Assembly: GCF_001870735.1 (NCBI RefSeq)
Contig: NZ_MORL01000013.1
Span: 80,018-144,017, forward strand
Length of the DNA: 64,000 bases
Origin: Arsenicibacter rosenii
GTDB taxonomy: Bacteria > Bacteroidota > Bacteroidia > Cytophagales > Spirosomataceae
Direction: 5' to 3'
Numbering within the stretch: the stretch's first letter is position 1; every line of letters begins with the position of its first letter. Position numbers and translations under genes: made by a program. The notes beneath the pieces were generated by a model. That model was not told the DNA's origin. It saw nothing but the letters and a program-made list of their open reading frames with translations, and made no database searches. Shown in pieces: positions 25,723 through 36,676 of the stretch.

Positions 25723-25740
25723 CCGGCAGACATCTGCCGG
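25723..25740 (+). other. Intercistronic hairpin, esterase to ATP-grasp
   Basis: An 8-bp inverted repeat around ccggcaga and tctgccgg follows the esterase stop by 17 bp, in a 124-bp gap. There is no U-tract. It may be a processing or partial termination site within the cluster. Confidence 0.4.
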
Positions 25741-25830
25741 CTCTGAACGTTCGAACGACTCAACAGTTTGTTTACCAATAGTTTTACCAACAGAACAAAC
25801 ATTACTCACAATTAACTGACTTTCAGCTCG

Positions 25831-26865
25831 ATGGCAAAAATAGGTATCTTATTCGGACAGGAAAATACGTTTCCGCAGGCATTTATTGACCGCGTAAACG
25901 AAAAACAAAGTGAATTTAAAGCCGAATTCGTCAGTATTGACCAGGTCGAACAAGGCGTTGCCACCGACTATGCTGTCATTATCGACCGGATTTCGCAGGA
26001 TGTACCGTTCTACCGGGCTTTCCTGAAAAATGCGGCCCTGACCGGTACGGCCGTTATCAATAACCCGTTCTGGTGGAGTGCCGACGAAAAGTTCTTTAAC
26101 AACTGTCTGGCGGTGCAGCTGGGTGTACCCGTACCGAAAACTTTTCTGCTGCCGTCCAAAGAGCGGCCGGACGATACCAATGCCAATTCTTTCCGGAACC
26201 TGCGCATGATGGATTGGGACGGTATTTTTAACTACATCGGCTTTCCGGCTTTCATGAAACCACACGCCGGTGGTGGCTGGAAGAGCGTTTATAAGGTTCA
26301 CAACCCGCAGGAGTTCTATCAGGCGTACGACGAAACCGGTCAGCTGGTCATGCTGTATCAGGAAGCGATTGAGTTCGAAGACTATTTCCGCTGCTACTGC
26401 ATTGGCGGGAAAGAGGTCCGGATCATGCCGTATGAACCCCGCAACCCGCACCACCTGCGTTATGCGGCAGAACCACAGACCAAAGGCCCGGCCCTCGAAA
26501 AACTGCTGGCTACGATCAGGGAATATGTGCTGGCGCTGAATAACGGCCTTGGCTACGACTTCAATACCTTTGAGTTTGCCGTGCGCGATGGAATTCCGAT
26601 TGCCATTGACTTCTGCAACCCGGCTCCCGACGCCGATCTGTATTCGGTCGGACAGGAAAACTTTGACTGGGTGGTTGAAGCGGCAGCCAACTTCGCTATC
26701 GAAAAAGCAAAGAGCTATAAACCCGGCCAGATGAATCTGACCTGGGGATCCTTTGTCCGTCATTCGACGCAGGGCCTTGGTATGACGCCACCGGCAGCAG
26801 CCACCGAACCGGCCGCCACTGAGCCTGAAGCCGCCGCTAAACCGAAGCGTACGAAAAAGAAATAA
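25831..26865 (+). CDS. ATP-grasp amide ligase-like protein
   Basis: A 344-residue ATP-grasp enzyme, expected to activate a carboxylate as acyl-phosphate and join it to an amine or thiol. The N-terminal preATP-grasp strand is MAKIGILFGQENTFPQAF. The ATP-binding lysine loop is FPAFMKPHAGGGWKSVYKV. The metal-binding core is GYDFNTFEFAVRDGIPIAID with FCNPAPDAD, giving the usual D/E-N residues. The family resembles RimK/D-Ala ligase types but I cannot name the subfamily. A disordered Ala/Glu/Pro tail ends with the basic string PKRTKKK. It lies 64 bp before the carboxylate-amine ligase gene. The substrate is unknown. Confidence 0.87.
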   Translation: MAKIGILFGQENTFPQAFIDRVNEKQSEFKAEFVSIDQVEQGVATDYAVIIDRISQDVPFYRAFLKNAALTGTAVINNPFWWSADEKFFNNCLAVQLGVPVPKTFLLPSKERPDDTNANSFRNLRMMDWDGIFNYIGFPAFMKPHAGGGWKSVYKVHNPQEFYQAYDETGQLVMLYQEAIEFEDYFRCYCIGGKEVRIMPYEPRNPHHLRYAAEPQTKGPALEKLLATIREYVLALNNGLGYDFNTFEFAVRDGIPIAIDFCNPAPDADLYSVGQENFDWVVEAAANFAIEKAKSYKPGQMNLTWGSFVRHSTQGLGMTPPAAATEPAATEPEAAAKPKRTKKK

Positions 26866-26872
26866 GTCTGTC

Positions 26873-26900
26873 CGGGTGCCGGTAGATCTACCGGCACCCG
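26873..26900 (+). other. Intercistronic perfect palindrome, ATP-grasp to YbdK-like gene
   Basis: A perfect 12-bp stem (26873-26884 and 26889-26900) closed by gatc lies in the 64-bp gap between two genes that are probably in one operon. It could set different expression levels of the upstream and downstream genes by attenuation or mRNA processing. Confidence 0.55.
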
Positions 26901-26929
26901 ATATTATTTACCTCTACATCTGAATTACT

Positions 26930-28030
26930 ATGCCCGTTTTTACCCTCGGAATCGAAGAAGAGTTTCAGACCATTGACCCGGATACCAGGGAGCTCCGGTC
27001 GCACATGTCCAAAATTGTGGAAGGTGGAAAGATTGTGTTACAGGAACGGGTAAAAGCCGAGATGCACCAGGCAGTGGTGGAGGTTGGCACAGAAATCTGT
27101 AACAATATTCACGAGGCCCGTGATGAGGTTACGTACCTGCGCCGCAATATCATGGAACTGGCCGACAAACAGAATCTGCGCATTGCCTCGGCCGGCACCC
27201 ACCCGTTTTCCGACTGGCAGGATCAGCTGATTACACCCAATGAACGCTACGACCGCCTGATTGACGAAATGCGGGATGTGGCCCGTTCGAACCTGATCTT
27301 TGGCCTGCACGTACACGTAGGCATCGAGAGCCGTAACGAGGGCATACAGATTATGAATGCGGTACGGTATTTTCTGCCCCACATTTATGCACTCTCGACC
27401 AATTCGCCGTTCTGGCGCGGCCGCAATACGGGTTTTAAATCGTACCGGTCCAAAGTGTTTGACAAGTTCCCGCGTACCGGGATTCCGGACTTTTTCTCGT
27501 CGGCCGCCGAATACGACGAATACATTAACCTGCTGGTAAAAACAAACTGTATCGACAACGGCAAGAAAATCTGGTGGGACATCCGGCTCCATCCGTTCTT
27601 CAACACCATCGAATTCCGGATTTGCGACTGCCCGATGCGGGTTGATGAAACCATCTGTCTGGCGGCTATCATGCAGGCCCTTGTAGCAAAAATCTACAAG
27701 CTGCACCGGCAAAACCTGAATTTCCGGCCTTACCGGCGTATTCTGATTAACGAAAACAAATGGCGGGCCGCCCGGTATGGCATCGAAGGAAAACTGATTG
27801 ATTTCGGTAAGCAGGAAGAAGTTCCGACCCATCACCTCATCCACGAACTGCTCGATTTTATCGACGATGTGCTCGATGAACTAGGCAGCCGCGCCGAGTG
27901 CGAATATGTACTCAAAATTCTGGAAATGGGTACCGGTGCCGATCGTCAGTTAGCCGTTTTCCAGCAAACCGGTGACCTGAAGCGCGTTGTGGATTACATT
28001 GTCGAGGAAACTTCTCACGGAGTACGGTAG
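26930..28030 (+). CDS. Carboxylate-amine ligase, YbdK / GCS2 family
   Basis: A 366-residue member of the glutamate-cysteine ligase 2 (YbdK, COG2170-like) family, with the glutamine-synthetase-like fold. Signature segments are FTLGIEEEFQTID at the N-terminus (metal-binding Glu residues), EVGTEICNN, FGLHVHVGIESRN, and the late RLHPFFNTIEFRICDCPM. YbdK forms amide bonds from a carboxylate and an amine and has weak glutamate-cysteine ligase activity in vitro. The length and motif order are normal. Placed between an ATP-grasp and a class I amidotransferase, it is likely the second ligase of a small peptide or amide pathway. Confidence 0.92.
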   Translation: MPVFTLGIEEEFQTIDPDTRELRSHMSKIVEGGKIVLQERVKAEMHQAVVEVGTEICNNIHEARDEVTYLRRNIMELADKQNLRIASAGTHPFSDWQDQLITPNERYDRLIDEMRDVARSNLIFGLHVHVGIESRNEGIQIMNAVRYFLPHIYALSTNSPFWRGRNTGFKSYRSKVFDKFPRTGIPDFFSSAAEYDEYINLLVKTNCIDNGKKIWWDIRLHPFFNTIEFRICDCPMRVDETICLAAIMQALVAKIYKLHRQNLNFRPYRRILINENKWRAARYGIEGKLIDFGKQEEVPTHHLIHELLDFIDDVLDELGSRAECEYVLKILEMGTGADRQLAVFQQTGDLKRVVDYIVEETSHGVR

Positions 28031-28090
28031 TTAAACCTGTAGAACGGAGCGGTTCGCCGCGTGGTGTTATTCCGTTCTGCATTGCAGATT

Positions 28091-28924
28091 ATGAAACAGA
28101 TAAGATTAGCGATTCTGGATATGTATGACAACCATCCTAATGAAGGGATGCGTTGTATCCATCAGCTTATTCAGAAAACCAAAGAAGAAGAGCAGATCGA
28201 CCTGACCGTTGATGTGTTTAATGTCCGGGCCAACAACGAACTCCCCGGCCTCGATTACGATATTTATGTATCTACAGGAGGGCCAGGCAGTCCGCTGCCG
28301 TCATCCGATGCCTGGGAACGGCATTATTTCTCATTGATTGACAGGCTGTTTGAGTATAACCGGCAGAACCGGCAGAAAAAATACGTTTTTCTGATTTGCC
28401 ACTCGTTTCAGCTCGTTGCCCGCCATTTCCGGATCGGGATGATCAGCAAGCGGCGGTCAACCTCGTTCGGTATTTTCCCGATTCACCGCACCGACGACGG
28501 GCATTCGGAGCCTTATTTCAAGGCACTTCCCGATCCGCTGTTTGCCGTCGATTCACGGGATTTCCAGCTGACGAGTCCGAACTGGAACCGGATCGAAGAA
28601 CTGGGTATGAAAGTACTCGCCCTCGAAAAAATCCGGCCCCATGTCAACCTGGAACGGGCCATTATGGCGGTCCGGTTCTCAAACGAAATCTTCGGTACCC
28701 AGTTTCACCCCGAGGCCGATAGTGCCGGGATGCTCCGGTATTTTCTGACCGACGAGAAACGGAATCAGATTGTTGCCAACCATGGCGAAGCCAAGTATAA
28801 TGAAATGGTAGACTCACTCCAGGATCCCGACAAGATCCGGCTGACGGAAGCCGTAATCATTCCTTCGTTTCTGCGGCAAGCGATTCGCGCCTTTGCCCCG
28901 TTGACGCCACAAATGCATAACTAA
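28091..28924 (+). CDS. Class I glutamine amidotransferase-like protein
   Basis: A 277-residue protein with a class I glutamine amidotransferase domain. The ATG at 28091 starts the usual first strand MKQIRLAILDMYDNHPNEG. The nucleophile segment is VFLICHSFQLVARHF: the Cys is present, but the common GxCxGxQ elbow reads I-C-H-S-F-Q. The catalytic His and Glu are seen in GTQFHPEADSAGM. DIYVSTGGPGSPL supplies the oxyanion-type glycine loop. The C-terminal 60 residues are an extension. It could supply ammonia to a ligase or hydrolyse a gamma-glutamyl bond. The gene lies 60 bp after the YbdK-like gene and 42 bp before a permuted ATP-grasp gene. Confidence 0.88.
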   Translation: MKQIRLAILDMYDNHPNEGMRCIHQLIQKTKEEEQIDLTVDVFNVRANNELPGLDYDIYVSTGGPGSPLPSSDAWERHYFSLIDRLFEYNRQNRQKKYVFLICHSFQLVARHFRIGMISKRRSTSFGIFPIHRTDDGHSEPYFKALPDPLFAVDSRDFQLTSPNWNRIEELGMKVLALEKIRPHVNLERAIMAVRFSNEIFGTQFHPEADSAGMLRYFLTDEKRNQIVANHGEAKYNEMVDSLQDPDKIRLTEAVIIPSFLRQAIRAFAPLTPQMHN

Positions 28925-28966
28925 CCCATTTTCAGCCTCTTCGGTTGAAAGCTAAACCAAGCAATT

Positions 28967-30162
28967 ATGATTTCAACAGTCCGTCAGATCTATAATGAAG
29001 CATTTAGTAAAGAACGATACCAGGACTTACTACAGGCTATAAACGAGGATTTGCCTGGAATGCTGGACTTCCGGATTGCCGAAACGCCCGTCTTCGTACC
29101 GAAAGAACTGAAAGAGAAACTGATCTCGGCCTGTGATCATATTATTGATGTCATCGCCGCCGACAACTTTAAGGAGTTAACCGAAAAGGCGATTCCGCGC
29201 AATGATTATGTCCCGAACGAAGACGATCACGCGGGCTTTCTGGCGATTGACTTTGCGGTTTGCCGGAACGAATCGACCGGCGAGCTGGAACCTCAGTTGA
29301 TTGAGTTACAAGGATTTCCGTCTTTGTTTGGTTTTCAGGCCTATATTCCGGGTCAGTTCCGCCATCACTTCCCGATTCCGGAATCGTATACCTCCCTGTT
29401 CAATGTTGCCGACCGGGATGCTTATGTTGATGAATTGCGCAAACTGATTGTCGGAGAACACGATCCGGCGCATGTGATTCTGCTGGAAATTTATCCGGAG
29501 CAACAGAAAACCCGGATTGACTTTGAACTGACCCGTCGCTTTCTGGGCGTTGAGCCGGTCTGTCTGACCAACATCAAAAAAGAGGGCCGGACACTGTCTT
29601 ACGAAAAAGACGGCCGGCTGATTCCGATCAAACGAATCTATAACCGGCTGATTTTCGATGACTTACAGCGTTTCGTTAACCTTGATACGGAATTCAGCCC
29701 CACCGATGATGTTGATGTTGAATGGGTGTGCCATCCGAACTGGTTTTTCCGGATCAGTAAATATACACTCCCGTTGTTCGACAGTCCGTTTGTGCCCAAA
29801 AGTCATTTCCTGAGCGATCTGGAAGCCTACCCGGCCGATCTGGAAAATTACGTGCTGAAGCCTCTGTTCTCCTTCGCCGGCAGCGGCGTGCAGCTGCATA
29901 TTTCGGAAGAAGACCTTGATGCCATTCCGCCCTATGAGCGGCATAACTTTCTGTTACAGCGGAAAGTGCAGTACGAACCCGTGATTCAGTCGCCGGACGG
30001 GCTGGTGAAGTGCGAAATCCGGATGCTCTTTATCTGGCACAAGGACGAGCCGCGTCCCAAACTGGTCACTAACCTGGCACGCCTGAGCCGCGGCGAGATG
30101 ATCGGCGTAAACTTCAACAAAAACAAAGATTGGGTTGGCGGCAGTATCTGCTTTTTTGAGCC

Positions 30163-30166
<4 letters not shown>
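28967..30166 (+). CDS. Putative circularly permuted ATP-grasp protein
   Basis: A 399-residue cytoplasmic protein. The motif order suggests a circularly permuted ATP-grasp fold. A metal-binding-like segment, LAIDFAVCRN then LIELQGFPSLFG, comes first (about residues 85-120). The lysine loop ENYVLKPLFSFAGSGVQLH comes later (about 285-305), followed by FLLQRKVQY and CEIRMLFIW. In ordinary ATP-grasps the lysine loop precedes the E-x-N segment. Known relatives of this type include glutathionylspermidine-synthase-like ligases, but I do not recognise a specific family. It is the last gene of the amide-ligase run; its stop codon overlaps the stop of the convergent kinase gene. Confidence 0.78.
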
Positions 30167-32535
<2,369 letters not shown>

Positions 32536-32571
32536 TCTCTTCCGTGCAGATAAGATTGTCGATTACATCAT

Positions 32572-32587
32572 ACGTTTATTTAAACGT
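32572..32587. promoter_or_regulatory. 16-bp palindrome in a divergent promoter region
   Basis: ACGTTTATTTAAACGT, a 7-bp inverted repeat around TT, lies 37 bp upstream of the hybrid kinase start and about 170 bp from the divergent serine hydrolase gene. It has operator-like symmetry, but no regulator is identified. Confidence 0.35.
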
Positions 32588-32756
32588 CTAAAGTAAACGA
32601 AAAGGTTAAATTGTCAACTACTTAGCTACAAATAATAAGCCACCGCGCTTCTGCGTCCTGAATACTATCTCCGAAACAAAGGACTTTCCTTGCGGAAGCG
32701 GTAACTTCTTACTAAGTTGCTGTCTATACTGATTCCATTCACTTCTCGCCTGCTTC

Positions 32757-34313
32757 ATGAAAAAACTACTTCCGCTGGCCTGCCTGCTGGCCACTGTTGC
32801 GGTTGGACAACCTGTACCGAATAAACCGGATCATGTCACAAAAACGTATCAGCCACCCGCCTTTACGGACCCTGACCGGCATAAGAAAATCGAGGCGGCC
32901 ATTCCGGTTATCGACAAACTCTACCGCGAATACGCCGAAAAGAACCATTTCCCCGGCATTGTCTTCGGATTGGTTGTCGACGGGAAACTGGTGCATGCGG
33001 GCGGGGCTGGTTTTACCGATGTCAGCAAGAAACTGGCGGCAACGCCTGCTTCGCTGTTCCGGATCGCTTCCATGAGCAAAAGCGTCACCAATATGGCGAT
33101 CCTCAAACTCCGCGATGAAGGCAAACTACGGCTCGACGACCCGGTGCAGCAATACATTCCGGATATGGCGAAAATGACCTACCTCACCGCCGACTCCCCG
33201 CTGATCACCATCCGCCACCTGATGACGCATACGGCCGGTTTTCCGGAAGACAACCCATGGGGCGACCGCCAGCTCGACGACTCAGACGCTGATCTCATCA
33301 AGCTTATCAAAGGTGACCTGTCGAATTCGAATGTGCCCGGTGTCAGCTACGAATACAGCAACCTGGGTTTTGCCATGCTGGGGGCCATCATTACCAGGGT
33401 TTCCGGTAAACAATACCAGAACTACATCACCGACAATATCCTGAAGCCGCTGGGCATGACACACACGGTCTGGGAATACACGAAGGTACCGGCTGAACAG
33501 CTGGCGCACGGCTATCGCCGGGAAGATAATCAATGGAAAGAAGAGGCCCTGCTCCACGATGGGTCATACGGCGCAATGGGCGGGCTGATCACGTCGGTCG
33601 AAGACTTCAGTAAGTACATGGCCTACCATCAGGCGGCATGGCCTCCCCGCAGCGATGCCGATGCCGGACCGGTCAAACGCAGTTCGGTACGGGAAATGCA
33701 GCAGCCCTGGACATTCAATTTCCTGAATCCGCAATTTAAGTACCCTGGTGGCCGGACGTGCGCCATGACCAGCAGCTACGCCTACGGTCTGCGCTGGAGC
33801 CGCGACTGCGACGGCCGGGTGTATGTCGGCCATACCGGCGGCTTACCGGGTTTCGGCAGTCAGTGGTGGATCATGCCCGACTACGGCATCGGTGTCGTTG
33901 CCTGCGGAAACCTGACCTATGCCAGTATGGGTAATGCCAACTGGGCGGTACTCGACACGCTGATCCGGCTGGCAGATCTGAAGCCACGTCAGCTGCCGGT
34001 TTCACCGATACTGGCGCAACGCAAAAACGAATTAATGAACCTCCTGCCCGACTGGACCAACGCAGAAAAAAGCGGCCTTTTTGCCGAAAATTTCTTCCCT
34101 GACAAATCCGTTGCGCATCGCCGCCAGGCCGTTAAAGAGCTGTATGCCAAGGCCGGAAAGATTATCCGCGTCGGTGAGATGATTCCCGAAAATCAGCTAC
34201 GGGGCCGCTTCCTGATCGAAGGTGAACAGGCCAATATTGATGTGTTTTTTACCCTGACTCCCGAAAATCCGGCGCTTATTCAGCAGCTTGACTTCCGGGA
34301 AGTCAGCAAATAA
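32757..34313 (+). CDS. Secreted serine hydrolase of the beta-lactamase (class C/esterase) family
   Basis: A 518-residue secreted protein with a signal peptide (MKKLLPLACLLATVAVGQ). The penicillin-binding-like serine hydrolase fold shows Ser105 and Lys108 in IASMSKSVTN (SxxK), the YxN motif in YEYSNLGFA, and HTGG in VGHTGGLPGF in place of KTG. A C-terminal region of about 120 residues follows the catalytic domain. Such proteins act as D-amino-acid peptidases or esterases more often than as true beta-lactamases. The gene ends at an intrinsic terminator immediately before an M28 peptidase gene, a possible functional partner in peptide breakdown. Confidence 0.9.
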   Translation: MKKLLPLACLLATVAVGQPVPNKPDHVTKTYQPPAFTDPDRHKKIEAAIPVIDKLYREYAEKNHFPGIVFGLVVDGKLVHAGGAGFTDVSKKLAATPASLFRIASMSKSVTNMAILKLRDEGKLRLDDPVQQYIPDMAKMTYLTADSPLITIRHLMTHTAGFPEDNPWGDRQLDDSDADLIKLIKGDLSNSNVPGVSYEYSNLGFAMLGAIITRVSGKQYQNYITDNILKPLGMTHTVWEYTKVPAEQLAHGYRREDNQWKEEALLHDGSYGAMGGLITSVEDFSKYMAYHQAAWPPRSDADAGPVKRSSVREMQQPWTFNFLNPQFKYPGGRTCAMTSSYAYGLRWSRDCDGRVYVGHTGGLPGFGSQWWIMPDYGIGVVACGNLTYASMGNANWAVLDTLIRLADLKPRQLPVSPILAQRKNELMNLLPDWTNAEKSGLFAENFFPDKSVAHRRQAVKELYAKAGKIIRVGEMIPENQLRGRFLIEGEQANIDVFFTLTPENPALIQQLDFREVSK

Positions 34314-34320
34314 AGCCGAC

Positions 34321-34362
34321 GGCCACCGGTGAAGCCATACTGGCACCGGTGGCCTTTCTTTT
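34321..34362 (+). terminator. Intrinsic terminator after the serine hydrolase gene
   Basis: A perfect 11-bp GC-rich stem (34321-34331 and 34344-34354) is followed by TTTCTTTT. It stands between the serine hydrolase stop and the M28 peptidase start, which is only ten bases further on. Confidence 0.8.
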
Positions 34363-34371
34363 CCTGACCCC

Positions 34372-36672
34372 ATGACCCGACGAAACCCTATCCTTGCAGC
34401 CATCACCCTGTTTCTGCTGCTGGCCCTGTCGTGCCTGAGCATCTGGCTGGTACGCCCGCCCGACGTGGTGCCTGCCTCCGCCCCCGACACCGGCTTTTCG
34501 GCCGAACGGGCCATGCAACACATCCGCCGGTTTGCGCGGCAACCCCATGCCATGGGTACGCCCGAACATGCACGGGTGCGAACCTACCTGATCGGACAGC
34601 TTCAGACCCTGGGCTTATCGCCGATGGTACAGGATACGACCGTTTCGCGCGGTACGCTGATAGGGCATGTCTACAACATCGTCGGCCGTCTGAAAGGCAA
34701 GGGGTCTGGTAAGGCGGTTCTGCTGATGGCTCACTATGATTCACAGCCCAATACCCCCGGTGCGGCCGACGACGGTGCCGGTGTCGCCGCTATCCTTGAA
34801 ACGGTCAGGGCATTACGGCAATCACCGGTCCTGCAAAACGACATTATCGTGCTGCTGACCGATGGTGAAGAATATGGCTTGCTGGGCGCGCAGGGCTTTA
34901 TGCTGCATCCGTGGGCCAAAGAGGTCGGATTTGTGATTAATCTGGAAGCCCGTGGCAACAGCGGACCGGGCATGACGTTTGAAATCAGTCCGCAAAACGG
35001 CTGGGTAGTCCGCGAGTTTGCCAAAGCAGCCCCGGTTCCGTTTGCGAGTTCGCTGATGTATGAAGTATACCGCGCCCTCCCGAACGACACCGATTTTTCT
35101 GTTTTCCGGGAAGCCGGTTACCCGGGCGTCAACTCCGCCTTTATCGATGGGTTTGTCAATTACCACAAGCTGACCGACACCCCGGAAGCCCTTGACCTGC
35201 GCAGTCTGCAACACCACGGCAGCAATACACTCGCGCTGGCAAAGCATTTCGGCACCATTCCGCTTACCGATACCAAAGCCCCGGATAAGGTGTTTTTTAA
35301 TCCGGCGGGCAGCTGGCTGATTCAATATCCGATGTGGGTATCCGGCGCGCTGCTGGCGATTGTCACGGTACTGCTTTGTCTGGTTATACTATCGGGGCAC
35401 AAAAAGCAGTTATTCAGCATTGGCCAAAGTGTTGGCAGTCTGTTTTTGTTTCTGCTGATGCCGCTGCTGACCGGCGCTTTTTTTGCTGGCTTTAACTGGC
35501 TCATAGCAAAGCTATTACCCTATACTCATTTTTTCAACGGCGTTTATCAGTCGGGGGTCTTTTTTGTGGGTTACGCCGGTATTGCTATTGCCTTAGCTCT
35601 GTTCCTGAGCCGGTTGGCTATCCGGTGGGTACGGCCGTTTTCACTGGTTATCGGCGTCGACCTGATTTTTCTGCTGTTGGCCGCAACCCTGACCTGGTTT
35701 GTGCCGTCGGCCAGCTTTATTTTCCTGATTCCGCTCCTGTTTGCGCTGTCGGGCACGCTCATTGTCTTACTCACCAACCGGCACCGGTCATCGCAGGGAA
35801 TGGCCTATGCCGGTATTTTTCTGGTCTGCCTCTCCCCCGCCATCCTGATGCTGATGCCGATGGTTCATCTCCTGTTTGTCACGTTTGCCCTACAGTTGCC
35901 TTCGGCCTCCATGTTTGTGCTGACGCTGCTGCTCGGGCTCTGCTTTCCGCTGCTGATCATTATTGACCGCAGCCTGCAATGGAGCCGCGTACCGGCACTG
36001 CCCCTCTTTTTTTTGGTGTCAGGACTGAGCATTACCGGTTTTGCGGTGTACAGCGAGCAGCCAACCGACAAACAGCCGCTGCACAGTCACCAGTTTTACA
36101 TCCTGAATACCGATACGAACAAGGCAGTGTGGGCGAGTATTTTTCCCCAAACCAATGACTGGAACCGTACCTTTTTCACACAGCCCCACATGGGTACACT
36201 TTCCGGTTTTTACCCGAATCCGCAGACGGCCTATCTGTTGAATGCCGCACCGGCGATTACCGATGCTCCGCCCACGGCAACGGTCTTGTCAGATATAACC
36301 CGCCAATCCGTACGCACGCTGACCTTGCAGCTTACCTCTGTCAGGGGGGCAGCACATATGGAAGTCGTTTTACAGGTACCAGCTGAAAGCGACTTGCTAT
36401 CCGCGAACATACGCGGGGCCACAATTCAAAAAGACTGGTCGGGTGGCGCCGACGGAAAATGGCTTCACCTGTACATTGTCGGACTGCCAACTGACAAGTC
36501 AATACCACTGGCTCTCAACCTCATACCGAAAAAACCGGTTACCCTCCGGCTATACGACCATTCTATCGGGTTGCCGGCATCGCTCATAAAAAGTCCGCCA
36601 CCCGCTCATGTAATTCCTGAGCAGGGGCGGAACAGCAATGTGACAATTATCGGTAAAACCTACCGGTTCTAA
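34372..36672 (+). CDS. Membrane-bound M28 family zinc aminopeptidase
   Basis: A 766-residue protein. An N-terminal anchor helix is followed by an M28 di-zinc peptidase domain (about residues 45-300), around eight membrane helices (about 325-565) and a C-terminal periplasmic domain. Zinc ligands are visible in LLMAHYDSQPNTPGAADDGAG (His, Asp), LLTDGEEYGLLG (catalytic Glu and metal Glu), NLEARGNSG and the late DGFVNYHKLTDTPE (His). This arrangement resembles the eukaryotic ERMP1/Fxna type and is common in Bacteroidota. The peptidase domain should face the periplasm. The stop codon overlaps that of the convergent aminotransferase gene. Confidence 0.92.
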   Translation: MTRRNPILAAITLFLLLALSCLSIWLVRPPDVVPASAPDTGFSAERAMQHIRRFARQPHAMGTPEHARVRTYLIGQLQTLGLSPMVQDTTVSRGTLIGHVYNIVGRLKGKGSGKAVLLMAHYDSQPNTPGAADDGAGVAAILETVRALRQSPVLQNDIIVLLTDGEEYGLLGAQGFMLHPWAKEVGFVINLEARGNSGPGMTFEISPQNGWVVREFAKAAPVPFASSLMYEVYRALPNDTDFSVFREAGYPGVNSAFIDGFVNYHKLTDTPEALDLRSLQHHGSNTLALAKHFGTIPLTDTKAPDKVFFNPAGSWLIQYPMWVSGALLAIVTVLLCLVILSGHKKQLFSIGQSVGSLFLFLLMPLLTGAFFAGFNWLIAKLLPYTHFFNGVYQSGVFFVGYAGIAIALALFLSRLAIRWVRPFSLVIGVDLIFLLLAATLTWFVPSASFIFLIPLLFALSGTLIVLLTNRHRSSQGMAYAGIFLVCLSPAILMLMPMVHLLFVTFALQLPSASMFVLTLLLGLCFPLLIIIDRSLQWSRVPALPLFFLVSGLSITGFAVYSEQPTDKQPLHSHQFYILNTDTNKAVWASIFPQTNDWNRTFFTQPHMGTLSGFYPNPQTAYLLNAAPAITDAPPTATVLSDITRQSVRTLTLQLTSVRGAAHMEVVLQVPAESDLLSANIRGATIQKDWSGGADGKWLHLYIVGLPTDKSIPLALNLIPKKPVTLRLYDHSIGLPASLIKSPPPAHVIPEQGRNSNVTIIGKTYRF

Positions 36673-36676
36673 CCGG
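36663..36676. terminator. Palindrome covering two convergent stop codons
   Basis: ccggttctaaccgg is a continuous palindrome that contains both the plus-strand TAA (36670-36672) and the minus-strand TAG (36669-36671). It is a compact hairpin candidate for both ends, but short. Confidence 0.4.

Noticed and set aside
25849..26763. Long open frame (304 codons) antisense to the ATP-grasp gene
   Set aside because: It mirrors the codon bias of the real gene and gives no recognisable domain; the plus-strand frame has clear ATP-grasp motifs.
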